64,000 nucleotides of DNA from LVI-A0039 sp033105485 (GCA_033105485.1 CP136956.1:186001-250000), one strand, 5' to 3'. Counted from the stretch's first letter, positions 1 through 8,657 are shown. Numbers and translations: made by a program. Notes: generated by a model not told the origin, from the sequence alone.

Positions 1-127
1 GAGCTTTCATTACACGATCACTAATTTCAGTAATTTCTAAATCACGGCTAACTAGTTCATCAATATAAATTAATTCATCTTCTGCTTCTAATTTCTTTAA
101 GAAATGCTGTAAATCTTTATATGCCAT
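1..127 (-). CDS. UbiD-family decarboxylase, N-terminal part only
   Basis: The first 42 residues of a gene that runs off the left edge. It begins MAYKDLQHFL and continues LEITEISDRVMKA, the characteristic N-terminus of UbiD-type (de)carboxylases, which use prenylated FMN made by UbiX to act on aromatic or unsaturated acids. A good ribosome site (GGAGAG) precedes the ATG, 13 bases after the permease stop, so it is the last visible gene of the U32/aminotransferase/ABC operon. The catalytic residues lie outside the window, so the substrate cannot be judged. Confidence 0.75.
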   Translation of the reverse strand, partial: MAYKDLQHFLKKLEAEDELIYIDELVSRDLEITEISDRVMKA

Positions 128-140
128 TTCTCTCCTTTTT

Positions 141-863
141 CTAGTTAATCCATTTACATTTTTTGTAAAGAATTATATCCATTATTATAACAATAATATA
201 ACCAATCATGCTTAAAACTACAATCCCACTGTACATTTCAATATAATTGACTCCATTATTACTTGCAATATAATACCCAAGCCCTACATTCGATCCAATA
301 TTTTCACTAATGTAAAGTACAGCAATTGCAATTGCAATAGTTACCTTTATTGTTGATAATAAACTTGGTAAAATCGCTTTTAAAATAACTTTTCTTAATG
401 TCTCAAACTTACTGTAACCAAGTGTTTTAGCAATAATAAAATATTCACTTGGAATCAGTCTTGTCGCATCTTTAATTGATACAATCATTGGGAAAATAAT
501 TATGAATACAACAATCATTACACGAGCGAAATCATTCATCCCGAAAATGATTAAGAATACAGGTGTTAGAGCTGATTTCGGAATTGGATTTAATACATAG
601 ATAAGTGGTGATAATAATCCATCAATACGTTCATTAAGTCCCATTGCAATCCCGATACTAACTCCAATTAATAGTGCGAAGCTAAATCCCCATGCTAATC
701 GCATTAAAGTTGCTATTAAATGCGGTAGTATTTGATCAAAGTTAGTAAACATGAAAAAGAACACTTGATGCGGGTATGGAACAAACCTTGTACTAATAGT
801 AATTGATAGTAAATACCAAACAGCAATTACAAAGACATTCCCAATAATATGTTTTTTAAGCAT
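141..863 (-). CDS. ABC transporter permease, SsuC/ThiX/TauC type
   Basis: 240-residue inner-membrane subunit with about six hydrophobic segments and the EAA-loop region (around residues 140-165, AKTLGYSKFETLRKVILKAI) that docks on the ATPase. This family works with NMT1/THI5-like binding proteins to import aromatic sulfonates, pyrimidine precursors, riboflavin and similar small molecules. Its start overlaps the end of the ATPase gene by 8 bases and has a GGGAG ribosome site. The substrate is unknown; the neighbouring UbiD, aminotransferase and U32 genes hint at an aromatic or cofactor-like compound. Confidence 0.85.
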   Translation of the reverse strand: MLKKHIIGNVFVIAVWYLLSITISTRFVPYPHQVFFFMFTNFDQILPHLIATLMRLAWGFSFALLIGVSIGIAMGLNERIDGLLSPLIYVLNPIPKSALTPVFLIIFGMNDFARVMIVVFIIIFPMIVSIKDATRLIPSEYFIIAKTLGYSKFETLRKVILKAILPSLLSTIKVTIAIAIAVLYISENIGSNVGLGYYIASNNGVNYIEMYSGIVVLSMIGYIIVIIMDIILYKKCKWIN

Positions 864-1554
864 AGAACTCCCTTTTAATATCTAAGTACATACGGTTAAA
901 GTCTTCACTTAAATAACTATCTGATTTTCCGAAGTAAGGCGAAACAAACTCTTTTTTCACATTTCCATCTTCCATCATAATAATTCGTTCACTCATAACT
1001 AAAGCTTCTTTAATATCGTGAGTTACGATTACATATCCAAAATCACTACTAGCTAATAGTTCAGACACTTGTTTTTGAAACTCTTCCTTTGCAAATTCAT
1101 CTAAACTACTTGTTGGCTCATCTAACAAAATTAGTTTTTTACCAGCAAGTAGGCTACGGGCAATATTAGCTCTTTGTAACTGTCCCCCACTTAGCGCTTT
1201 CGGATACTTAGAAAGTAAAGATTCAATTCCTAGTCGCTCACACATTGCAAATACATCACTTTTACTAACTTTAGTTTGAAGTAAGTTCTCTTCAATTGTC
1301 ATAAACTCAAATAAACCATTATGTTGAAATACAACTCCTATATCACTTCTAACATCTGTTATTGATTCTCCAAATACTTGTGCAGTCCCACTATAATCTG
1401 TGTTAACTCCCAGTATCAATTTTAATAAAGTACTCTTACCACAACCACTTTTTCCAATGATACTAACTTTTTGATTGTCCTTAATATGAAGAGAAAGGTC
1501 CCTAAGGACCTTTTTTTCATCATAACTAAAATTTATATTATTTAGTGTTATCAA
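856..1554 (-). CDS. ABC transporter ATP-binding protein, SsuB/TauB type
   Basis: 232-residue ATPase with Walker A GKSGCGKST (about residues 35-43), Q-loop VVFQHN, signature LSGGQLQRANIARSL, Walker B LILLDEPTSSLD and switch histidine VTHD. It powers the importer formed with the adjacent permease and lipoprotein. The start codon is TTG at 1552-1554, eight to nine bases after AGGAG; no ATG fits better. Its stop overlaps the permease start, indicating translational coupling. Confidence 0.9.
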   Translation of the reverse strand: MITLNNINFSYDEKKVLRDLSLHIKDNQKVSIIGKSGCGKSTLLKLILGVNTDYSGTAQVFGESITDVRSDIGVVFQHNGLFEFMTIEENLLQTKVSKSDVFAMCERLGIESLLSKYPKALSGGQLQRANIARSLLAGKKLILLDEPTSSLDEFAKEEFQKQVSELLASSDFGYVIVTHDIKEALVMSERIIMMEDGNVKKEFVSPYFGKSDSYLSEDFNRMYLDIKREFYA

Positions 1555-1562
1555 TGTTTCTC

Positions 1563-2480
1563 CTAACCTTTATAAACGATTTGATCGTAGTCTACTAAGT
1601 TTTCGATCATACCTTTATCTAAAGCCCAAGCTTCTACTTCATCCCAAGTTTCAGCCGTTGGAGCCTCAGCATGAGTAAATTCTAAATCAGCTGTAATTGC
1701 GTCAAAGTATTCTTCTTCAACTAAACCATAGCTAATAGCGTATTCTTTATAACTTTCAGGTCCTTCAGCATTTACAATGTCAACTGCTTCGTTTGAAACT
1801 TCTAAGAAAGTATCAATAGTATCCGTGTCAACATCACCTTTCCAGTTTAAACCAGCTAAGTCAGTAACACCTTCTTCAGTTGATTGCCAAATTAATTCTG
1901 CACCTTGTTCAACTGCCATTGTTGGGAATGGATCAGGTAAAATAGCTAAATCAATTTCGTTAGTTAATAAAGCAGAGTTTCTATCTGGAATTGAAGGAAT
2001 AGCAACTTTTTCAAATTCAATACCTTCAGTTTCAGCTAAATAATCCACGTAAAATTCAATAACAGTATTTTCACTAAGACCAACACTCATACCGTCAAGA
2101 GATGCAAAGTCACCATCGAAAGTTTCACTTACTTTTGGAGATGCAACTAATTTATAAGCACCACGTGGAGCACCAGTAATTTTAATGTCATCACCTAAAC
2201 TACCTAATAAAGCACCTGCAGTTAAGTCAGCAGTTTCCATATCGAATTCTCCACTGTCCCATCCAGCATTACGATCTTTTGCTGAATCGAAGAATTGAAT
2301 TTGAACATCAAGTCCTGCTTCTTCATACATTCCTTCTTCTGCTGCATATAAGAATGGAGCGTAAGAAACATCTTTCATAGTTGCAACATTAATTGTCGTT
2401 AATTCATCTGTTCCTGCACCGGATGAACAACCAGCTAAAACGATTAATAGCATCGCTGTAATTGATAATAATCTTTTCAT
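1563..2480 (-). CDS. NMT1/THI5-like substrate-binding lipoprotein
   Basis: 305 residues beginning with a lipoprotein signal (hydrophobic stretch ending LAGCSSG), so it should be anchored outside the membrane. The mature part has the NMT1-like pattern: a beta strand INVATMKDVSYAPFLYAAEEG, then ...GLDVQIQFF, and a later SALLTNEIDLAILPDPF segment. Such proteins deliver ligand to SsuBC-like importers; known ligands include thiamin precursors, riboflavin, taurine and alkanesulfonates. It sits between the aminotransferase and the ATPase, nine bases from the ATPase start codon. Ligand not deducible. Confidence 0.85.
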   Translation of the reverse strand: MKRLLSITAMLLIVLAGCSSGAGTDELTTINVATMKDVSYAPFLYAAEEGMYEEAGLDVQIQFFDSAKDRNAGWDSGEFDMETADLTAGALLGSLGDDIKITGAPRGAYKLVASPKVSETFDGDFASLDGMSVGLSENTVIEFYVDYLAETEGIEFEKVAIPSIPDRNSALLTNEIDLAILPDPFPTMAVEQGAELIWQSTEEGVTDLAGLNWKGDVDTDTIDTFLEVSNEAVDIVNAEGPESYKEYAISYGLVEEEYFDAITADLEFTHAEAPTAETWDEVEAWALDKGMIENLVDYDQIVYKG

Positions 2481-2487
2481 TTTTCCC

Positions 2488-3735
2488 CTAATTTAAATTA
2501 TTTAATACCTTAGTCATTGCTTCTTTAAACTGCTGTAAATTGGCTTCACTAATAACTAAAGGCGGTTCTAACAGCATCACTTCACGTGATACACCACTTT
2601 TTCCAACGATAATCTGCTCCTCTTTTAAGGCTTCAATTATCTTTTCATTTAATTCCATGTTAAATTCTATTCCACGAATTAATCCAACACCACGAATTGA
2701 TGAAATGCAATCAAACTCAGATTGTAATTCATCTAAAATTTGGTCAAAGACTGGAATTAACTTTTGAACATGTGAAAGTACATCATGTTCTTTGTAATAC
2801 TTTAATACTCCAATTGCCCCTGCACAACTAGCCATGTTTCCACCTGTAGTTGATGCTGTTGGAACTGTATAACTAGCTGCAATTTGATCAGTTGTAGTAC
2901 AACTACTAATTGGCATTCCATTTCCTAGTGACTTACAAGTCATTAAAATATCAGGAACCACATCAAAATATTGGTGGGCATACGTATAACCAGTACGACC
3001 AAGTCCTGTTTGAGCTCCATCCATAATTAATAATACATTATACTTCTCAAGAATAGCTTTTAAACGCTTAAAATAATCGCGATGTGGGTATCTAACTCCA
3101 CCATTACCTTGAATTGGTTCGATAATCATACAACCAATGTTGTCATTAGCTTGTAGTTTAGCTTCAACATCTGCTAAACTTAATTCCATCTGCTCAGCAA
3201 AGCTGACATTATCTTCTGGATAATATGATGTTACAAGCAGCTGTTCATCATTCATATTAGATTCCGGGTGCCACATTTGCATATTAGTAACTTCTAAAGT
3301 TAATCTAGTACGCCCATGAAGTGACTTCTCCATATATAAGATATCTGTTTTTCCAGTATGTTTCTTTGCTAAACTAATTGCCATTTCATTTGCTTCACTA
3401 CCACTGTTTAAAAAGAAAGATTTACTTAAACTAGAATCTAAGTTTTCATGTAATAATTCAGCTAAATCTACAATTGGTTCATTTAAGAAAATTTGCGTAC
3501 TGTGAATAACTTTATTAATTTGGTTGCTAATCTCAGTTGTAATATACTTGTTAGCATGACCAAAAGCAATTACACTAAATCCACCTAACATATCTAAATA
3601 TTGATTATCATTCTCATCATATAAGTATTGCATATCTCCACGAGTGATAATAAAACTATCCTTATATAATAAATTTTTCGTACCAATTAAATTATTACTA
3701 CGACGTGTTTGTAACTCATTACTTAACGATGACAT
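2488..3735 (-). CDS. Class III (acetylornithine-type) PLP aminotransferase
   Basis: 415 residues with the fold-type I ornithine-type aminotransferase pattern: glycine-rich SGSEANEMAISLAKK near residue 110, PLP-contact Asp in LLIMDGAQTGLGRTG, and catalytic lysine in MTCKSLGNGMP. Relatives are acetylornithine, ornithine, GABA and diamine aminotransferases. The usual DEVQTGxGRTG is changed to DGAQTGLGRTG; the PLP-binding Asp is kept but the following acidic residue is lost. Its start lies 17 bases inside the U32 gene end with an AAGGAGC site. The operon lacks arginine genes, so a specialised amino donor or acceptor role is more likely than arginine synthesis. Confidence 0.8.
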   Translation of the reverse strand: MSSLSNELQTRRSNNLIGTKNLLYKDSFIITRGDMQYLYDENDNQYLDMLGGFSVIAFGHANKYITTEISNQINKVIHSTQIFLNEPIVDLAELLHENLDSSLSKSFFLNSGSEANEMAISLAKKHTGKTDILYMEKSLHGRTRLTLEVTNMQMWHPESNMNDEQLLVTSYYPEDNVSFAEQMELSLADVEAKLQANDNIGCMIIEPIQGNGGVRYPHRDYFKRLKAILEKYNVLLIMDGAQTGLGRTGYTYAHQYFDVVPDILMTCKSLGNGMPISSCTTTDQIAASYTVPTASTTGGNMASCAGAIGVLKYYKEHDVLSHVQKLIPVFDQILDELQSEFDCISSIRGVGLIRGIEFNMELNEKIIEALKEEQIIVGKSGVSREVMLLEPPLVISEANLQQFKEAMTKVLNNLN

Positions 3736-5602
3736 ATTTTGCTCCTTTTGCAGTATGATTTAGTGCTCCTAAGAAATACTTATCATTTCTAGTTTCAGTA
3801 AGATCATTTGTAATTTCTTGACCTGCTATTAACTGTTGTAATGTAGTAACCGCTAGTTTGAACTCATCATTTGAAATACATCTCGCATCAATTACTAAGT
3901 TATTCCCTTTAATTTTTTCAAATAACGGAATGTAATTTAAAACTGTCGCAGTCTGAATATGGTTTTTTGCATAGTTATCTTTGAACACAGGATTTTCTTG
4001 ACCGCTTGCATTCTTTAAAACTAATACATCATTATCAAAGTTTGCATTGTCTTCTTTTCCAATAATATTTTTAACATCTAAATTTTGATAGAAATCTAAG
4101 TCACTATACATTGTTGTTAAACGTCCAAATGTAAAGATATCGCAATTAAATTCCTCAATTGATTTAAGAGAGTCTAGTTCTGAGGGCTTAGCCTCAATAC
4201 TTGGCATAAATGAGTTTGCTCCAAAGCGATATAAAAGTTCTGCTGACTGTCTATTCATTATATTAAAAGTAAAACTTGTTTTAATGTCATAATTATCTTT
4301 GTATTTTTGTAATTGACCATAGTCTGTTACTTCAACACCATCTAAGTTAGTTAATCCTGACATATACTCATCTTCTATAATTTTACTTGATGGAGATTGC
4401 ATAATCGGCATTGATAAATAAATCTTCGTATCACCTTTATTATCAATAATATGTTGCATGTCATCGATACTCATAATGCTACCAAATGCTTCAATTGATA
4501 AATATAAATTCTCTACTTTACTTTCTAAAGCATACTGTGCATCTAGTACATTGTCTACTTTAACTGAAATTGTAGTATCACCACTACCATTAGCGAGTAG
4601 TTGACTTGCATTTGAAACTTTACGTTCTGTTACTGATAATTCTTTACCTTTAGTACTGAAGATACGTAATGCATCTGGATTTCCTTCATTTTTAGAATTT
4701 ATATAATCAAGACCTGGATTAGCAAATGCAAATGCACTTGAAGTACTACGTGGATACATATGATCCATGATTCCCTCAAATTGACTTCCATCATAACTAT
4801 CAGTTTTATATTTAGAAACTGCATCTCCATACGCATTAATTAAATCAAGTGTATCTTCAATCTTTTTACGTCGACCTTCAATTTTCAAACTATTTACACC
4901 AGCATCAATTAACTTATCAACATGACTTAACATGTCCATATCTTTAGCTGCTAAATAGTATCCACTCTCATATACATTTCCACCATGCTTTAAGTCATAA
5001 TTCCATCTACACATTTTGAAACATTGACCTTTATTTGCACTCTTATTGAACATGATTGCACTTGCATAACAAATACCACCATTAACACTACACATATCCC
5101 CTGATACAAAGTATTCAATTTCTGAGTCAATACTAGAACTAATGTCTTTAACAATATCTAAAGGCATTTCACGCGATAATACGAATCTCGTAATTCCTAA
5201 ATCACGTTCTAAAGCTATAGCTTCTTCTTTATTATGTACATTCATCATTACTGATGCATGTACTTCTAAGTCAAGACCTAACTTGTGAATAAGATTAATT
5301 ACCCCTAAATCTTGAACGATAATTGCATCCACGTTAATACTATCTAAAAAGATTAAGTACTCCTCTAACATTTGAGTTTCTAAGTCAGTAAACCAAACAT
5401 TAACTGTAACGTAAACTTGTTTTCCTAATTTGTGGGCTTTTTCAACTGTCATTGCAATTTGCTCATTAGTTAAATTCAATAACTTTGAGTGCATACGCAT
5501 GTTGAATTCGATTCCACCTAAATATATTGCATCACAATCTGAAGCCAATACTTGGTCTACGATTGCGTAACTACCTACTGGTGCTAAAACTTCTATTTTC
5601 AT
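3719..5602 (-). CDS. U32-family (UbiU/UbiV/TrhP-like) protein
   Basis: 627 residues. The first ~330 match the U32 'peptidase' pattern: EVLAPVGS start, AIYLGG, VNVWFTD, and a cysteine cluster around residues 168-197 (SGDMCSVNGGICYAS, then GQCFKMCRW) that in UbiU/UbiV and TrhP-type proteins holds a [4Fe-4S] cluster. Characterised members act in oxygen-independent hydroxylation of ubiquinone precursors or of RNA, not proteolysis. The C-terminal ~300 residues are a second, less recognisable half. It is first in the operon, behind a TATAAT at about 5623-5628, and ends overlapping the aminotransferase. Exact reaction unknown. Confidence 0.75.
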   Translation of the reverse strand: MKIEVLAPVGSYAIVDQVLASDCDAIYLGGIEFNMRMHSKLLNLTNEQIAMTVEKAHKLGKQVYVTVNVWFTDLETQMLEEYLIFLDSINVDAIIVQDLGVINLIHKLGLDLEVHASVMMNVHNKEEAIALERDLGITRFVLSREMPLDIVKDISSSIDSEIEYFVSGDMCSVNGGICYASAIMFNKSANKGQCFKMCRWNYDLKHGGNVYESGYYLAAKDMDMLSHVDKLIDAGVNSLKIEGRRKKIEDTLDLINAYGDAVSKYKTDSYDGSQFEGIMDHMYPRSTSSAFAFANPGLDYINSKNEGNPDALRIFSTKGKELSVTERKVSNASQLLANGSGDTTISVKVDNVLDAQYALESKVENLYLSIEAFGSIMSIDDMQHIIDNKGDTKIYLSMPIMQSPSSKIIEDEYMSGLTNLDGVEVTDYGQLQKYKDNYDIKTSFTFNIMNRQSAELLYRFGANSFMPSIEAKPSELDSLKSIEEFNCDIFTFGRLTTMYSDLDFYQNLDVKNIIGKEDNANFDNDVLVLKNASGQENPVFKDNYAKNHIQTATVLNYIPLFEKIKGNNLVIDARCISNDEFKLAVTTLQQLIAGQEITNDLTETRNDKYFLGALNHTAKGAKYVIVK

Positions 5603-5622
5603 AAATCACCTTTCATCCCCTA

Positions 5623-5650
5623 TATTATACAATAACTTGTATACTTGATA
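5623..5650 (-). promoter_or_regulatory. Promoter of the U32-aminotransferase-ABC-UbiD operon
   Basis: A TATAAT -10 box (reverse strand, about 5623-5628) lies upstream of the U32 gene, with a weak TTATCA/TTTATC -35 at 16-17 bases. GAAAGGTG supplies the ribosome site before the ATG at 5602. No riboswitch-like structure was seen in the roughly 100-base leader region. Confidence 0.5.
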
Positions 5651-5705
5651 AATTTTTTCTCCTAAAAACTTGTATTTAAAAATATATTTTCCAAAAACAA
5701 AATAA

Positions 5706-5735
5706 AAACCGAACAAAAAGTTCAGTTTTTTACAA
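5706..5735 (-). terminator. Terminator after dtd
   Basis: On the reverse strand an AAAAACTGAAC / GTTCGGTTTTT hairpin followed by a T-run sits at the stop of the dtd reading frame. It separates dtd from the U32 operon. Confidence 0.65.
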
Positions 5736-6175
5736 ATTATTGTTCTCTAAAACAAATGTCAATGGTCCATTATTAATACTACTAATCTTCATATCAGCAC
5801 CGAACACACCCGGTTTAACTTTAAATCCAGCTTCTTCTAACTTCTGATTAAAGATTTCATATAATAGCTCTGCTTCACTTGGTGCCTTAGCATCAGTAAA
5901 GCTTGGCCTATTTCCTTTTTCAGTATTTGCATATAACGTAAATTGCGAAATTGAAAGTACTTCACGATCATCATCAAGTCCATTTAAATTAATCTTACCT
6001 GCCCCATCTGGACAAATTCTTAATTTACTGATTTTTTCACCATAATACGTACATCTTCAATTTTATCATTACAATTAAATCCAACATACATTAAGTATCC
6101 GTGTTCTACACTATTAAATACTTTTTCATCTATTTCTACACTTGCTTCATCTACGACTTGTATTATTACTTTCAT
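5730..6175 (-). pseudogene. dtd: D-aminoacyl-tRNA deacylase (dtd), frameshifted
   Basis: Reading from ATG at 6175, frame 1 gives MKVIIQVVDEASVEI...GYLMYVGFNCNDKIEDV and stops soon after GTG AAA AAA TCA. If the six-A run (T6 at 6032-6037 on the plus strand) had seven, the frame continues ISKLRICPDGAGKINLNG, then the family motif SQFTLYA and C-terminal INNGPLTFVLENNNL, giving about 148 residues, the normal DTD length. DTD removes D-amino acids from mischarged tRNAs. Either a sequencing error in a homopolymer, a real lesion, or poly-A slippage restores the frame; everything else in the gene looks intact. Confidence 0.85.
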
Positions 6176-6271
6176 AATTCACCTCAAGCACTATTATACC
6201 AAAAATTTGTATAAAACAACAATTTTATAGCACATAAATGTTAAAAAATGTAGACCGAAGCCTACACTTTA

Positions 6272-6559
6272 TTAATGACAGTTATAACCACTCTCGTTAT
6301 CCATCATATCATCATATGAGTAATCATTCATCATATTATTTGAATAACCATTCATCATACTACTTGAATTATTTCTATTTGAATAATCGTTCATCATACT
6401 ACTTGAATTATTTCTATTTGAAGTAAAACCACTCATCATACTGCTTGAGTCAGAATTACCCATCATATTAAAATCACTGTTCCCCATATGTCCAAATAAA
6501 CCGCTCATTGGGAATAATCCAGCAAACATTACAGCTGCACTTAACATTAATGTGTTCAT
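6272..6559 (-). CDS. Secreted or anchored Met/Ser/Asn-rich repeat protein
   Basis: 95 residues. A hydrophobic N-terminus (MLSAAVMFAGLFPMSGLF, one membrane segment or signal) is followed by a low-complexity tail with a 13-residue repeat containing SNRNNSSSMMN twice, plus extra MMN/MMS and Tyr/Asp pairs. The DNA repeat is 33 nearly identical bases at 6351-6383 and 6390-6422. Start supported by GGAGGAG just upstream of the ATG. Methionine pairs resemble copper(I)-binding low-complexity proteins, but there is no further evidence for metal binding. No family recognised. Confidence 0.6.
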   Translation of the reverse strand: MNTLMLSAAVMFAGLFPMSGLFGHMGNSDFNMMGNSDSSSMMSGFTSNRNNSSSMMNDYSNRNNSSSMMNGYSNNMMNDYSYDDMMDNESGYNCH

Positions 6560-6659
6560 TTCTCCTCCTTACACTTTTTTGTATATAGATTATATAACAT
6601 AATGTATATAAAAGCAAGGTTATATACATTTTTCAGAATATTCATTAACCTTAGAGAAA

Positions 6660-7094
6660 TTAACACATACTTTGTTTGGTTTTACTAACACTTTCACTGC
6701 TACCATTGTACTCAACAAGATACACTCCGTCATCTTCATATGACCATAACTTTATTCTAGTTATAGTAACTTCAACAACTTCTTCTTCTGGCAATGTTCC
6801 ATAACTATTATATGAACTTAAATGAACTGCTTTATACAGTTCACAAAGCTCTGCATTCTGTTCCCAACTCCCAACAGATCTAGCAACTCCTTCAATTTGA
6901 TAGAAGCCCTTAGTTAATGCAACATTACAATTATTACTAAGTTGTTTATACTTCTCCATTGTATTTGCTGTTTGAAAATATATCTTATTGTTACTTACAA
7001 TTGTTGATACAGTTCTTGCACTAACTATATCATTACAACTAGTTGCTAAAACCATATCCTTAAACTTACTTATATCTTTAATTAATTCAACCAT
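6660..7094 (-). CDS. Pyridoxamine 5'-phosphate oxidase-fold flavin protein
   Basis: 144 residues with the split-barrel PNPOx-like pattern: an early strand MVLATSCNDIVSARTVSTIV, then IYFQTANTMEKYKQL and CNVALTKGFYQIEGVARSVG. Small proteins of this kind usually bind FMN or F420 and act as uncharacterised reductases or binding proteins. It is a single gene with its own TATAAT at about 7126-7131 and an AGGAG site. True vitamin B6 synthesis is unlikely at this short length. Confidence 0.7.
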   Translation of the reverse strand: MVELIKDISKFKDMVLATSCNDIVSARTVSTIVSNNKIYFQTANTMEKYKQLSNNCNVALTKGFYQIEGVARSVGSWEQNAELCELYKAVHLSSYNSYGTLPEEEVVEVTITRIKLWSYEDDGVYLVEYNGSSESVSKTKQSMC

Positions 7095-7172
7095 ACTTAC
7101 TCCTAACTTACTTAATACATATACCTATTATACCCCAGAATAACAGTTGTAAAACATTAAAAATCTTTGATA

Positions 7173-7200
7173 TTTGTAAATGGCTTATATGTAGTATAAT
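7173..7200 (+). promoter_or_regulatory. Promoter of the plus-strand RNA gene
   Basis: TATAAT at 7195-7200 with a TTTGTA -35-like box at 7173-7178, spacing 16. It points to the right, away from the PNPOx-like gene, and leads into a region with no protein gene that ends in a strong terminator. Confidence 0.6.
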
Positions 7201-7206
7201 CACCAT

Positions 7207-7432
7207 ATCAACACAAACATTAAATAATGTATGAGTTATATGAATCACATAATTATGGAGTATCTATTTTAGGGCTGTAACTGGACAAAAACTTGAGAAA
7301 TCTACCAAAGTAGTTATCCTCATTTCTTACGTTCTAAGAACACTTAGGCTTTTTAAATAGCCGGTTAAGTCACAAATATTGCTCTCCTAGACATAAAAGA
7401 AGGGAACCTGCTCAATCAGGTTCCCTTTTTCG
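7207..7432 (+). ncRNA. Unassigned structured small RNA, about 225 nt
   Basis: A stand-alone transcription unit on the plus strand: promoter at 7173-7200, no convincing protein gene, and a perfect 10-bp terminator stem (AGGGAACCTG / CAGGTTCCCT, 7401-7426) with TTTTT. The interior can form a long-range pairing (AACTGG near 7273 with CCGGTT near 7362) enclosing local hairpins such as CTAC/GTAG, CTAAG/CTTAG and GGCT/AGCC. Size and isolation would suit a 6S-like regulatory RNA, but I cannot match conserved 6S bases. A 17-codon ORF (MYELYESHNYGVSILGL) lies near the 5' end without a ribosome site. Confidence 0.5.
7401..7431 (+). terminator. Strong intrinsic terminator
   Basis: Perfect 10-bp stem with six-base loop followed by five T on the plus strand; it ends the unassigned RNA gene. 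Confidence 0.85.
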
Positions 7433-7517
7433 TAATGTCACAAATATTACAATCTAATTATAGCATATCAATAACTACAAATAATAAAACATTTGTATCT
7501 AAATAAGATACAAGTTA

Positions 7518-7930
7518 CTAGATAGTACTAAGTTCATCAATACCAATTATAGTTGCATATCTATCTTTCCAAATAAATTGATTATAATAGTTTACTGCTA
7601 CTTCTCGATTTATATACTCATTATCTTCAGTTGAGTTACATCCTTCAACTACATACATATTGTAACCAAGTTCAAAACCACTTTTAACATTTGCATCAAT
7701 ACACAGATCGGTTTGTAATCCACATATAGCAATATCTTTAATACCCTTGGACTTTAGATATGAATCTAATTCAGTTGCTTTAAATGCACTATTATACTCT
7801 TAAACAAACAACTTGTCATCTTTAAGCGGCTTAAAGTCTTCATATACGTCAAACCCTTCAGTTCCTGGTGTTAATACACTACCTTCACCATCGTTATACC
7901 AACTTAAATATACAAATTTAATAATACGTT
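7518..7930 (-). pseudogene. Isochorismatase-like (cysteine hydrolase) remnant
   Basis: Translating the reverse strand gives VYLSWYNDGEGSVLTPGTEG, then KPLKDDKLFV, a TAA stop at 7800-7802, and in the same frame EYNSAFKATELDSYLKSKGI, IAICGLQTDLCIDANVKSG and a C-terminal ATIIGIDELSTI. The GLQTDLCIDAN segment carries the catalytic-cysteine motif of the isochorismatase/nicotinamidase superfamily (usually GxxTxxCV). The N-terminal part with the catalytic Asp is missing, so the gene is broken twice. The unit lies just downstream of the membrane-protein gene at 7936. Confidence 0.75.
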
Positions 7931-7935
7931 AATAC

Positions 7936-8616
7936 CTAAAGAACTCTTAATAGTTCTAGCAAGATAACAAAGAATATAACTCTTAAAAAGTTCATTCGAT
8001 ACTTTCGTATAACGTTCTTTTCTAGTAATGATGAATTTTCATTAATTAAAGCTATTGTTTTATCATCTTTAGAGGATCTACTATTAGCATTATATTCGTC
8101 TAGTATAGTATTAAAAACTTTTGAACACTTACGATAACTACCACGAGTAATAAGAATCGTTTTGTTTGTATTTAGTTCAGTTGCAATTAATACATAATTA
8201 TATATTGTTAGTGGGTTATCAGCTCCCACTGAATATTTAGACATATGTTTATTTTTGTACTCGGTATAAGGTAGAACTTGGAAACTTAAAAATCTGTCTA
8301 CATTAACAACATCATAACCTTTTTTTACACGTTTGTAATTAAGTGTAACTGACTTAGACCAATCTTCTTTTATTTGGTTTACATATCCAAACCAATATTT
8401 AACAATGAATCCATACATTAATAAAATTAATACATAACCCAATACAGAAAATACTAGATTATCACTACTACCAGAAGTAATTCTCAGCGTATAGATTATT
8501 AATATGTATACTAAGATAAATATTGACATTGGAAAAAATACATAGTTATATGTAATTATATTATCTATCTTTAAGAATTTATTATTTAGACTAATATTAA
8601 CTTTCATAGTAGTCAC
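7936..8616 (-). CDS. Membrane protein of unknown function
   Basis: 226 residues with two hydrophobic segments near the N-terminus (about 24-45 and 53-72), a soluble middle region (75-200) and a hydrophobic C-terminal segment (about 207-226). No family recognised. GGGAGGTG precedes the ATG. It is preceded by a promoter with a TGAACT-N10-AGTTCA palindrome that recurs at 12.8 kb before another accessory gene. Proteins of this layout are common in accessory islands but nothing identifies a role. Confidence 0.6.
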   Translation of the reverse strand: MTTMKVNISLNNKFLKIDNIITYNYVFFPMSIFILVYILIIYTLRITSGSSDNLVFSVLGYVLILLMYGFIVKYWFGYVNQIKEDWSKSVTLNYKRVKKGYDVVNVDRFLSFQVLPYTEYKNKHMSKYSVGADNPLTIYNYVLIATELNTNKTILITRGSYRKCSKVFNTILDEYNANSRSSKDDKTIALINENSSLLEKNVIRKYRMNFLRVIFFVILLELLRVL

Positions 8617-8657
8617 CTCCCTTTAGTAACAAGACACGTTTAGTATTTTTATATTTT

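Noticed and set aside
6351..6422. Two 33-base direct repeats with a short spacer, CRISPR-like at first sight
   Set aside because: Only two units, in frame with a protein and encoding a 13-residue repeat; no cas genes and no further spacers.
7518..7930. Reassigned UAA codon (alternative genetic code)
   Set aside because: UAA ends many intact genes here, such as pyrD, pyrK and the M23 neighbour genes, so a global recoding is excluded.
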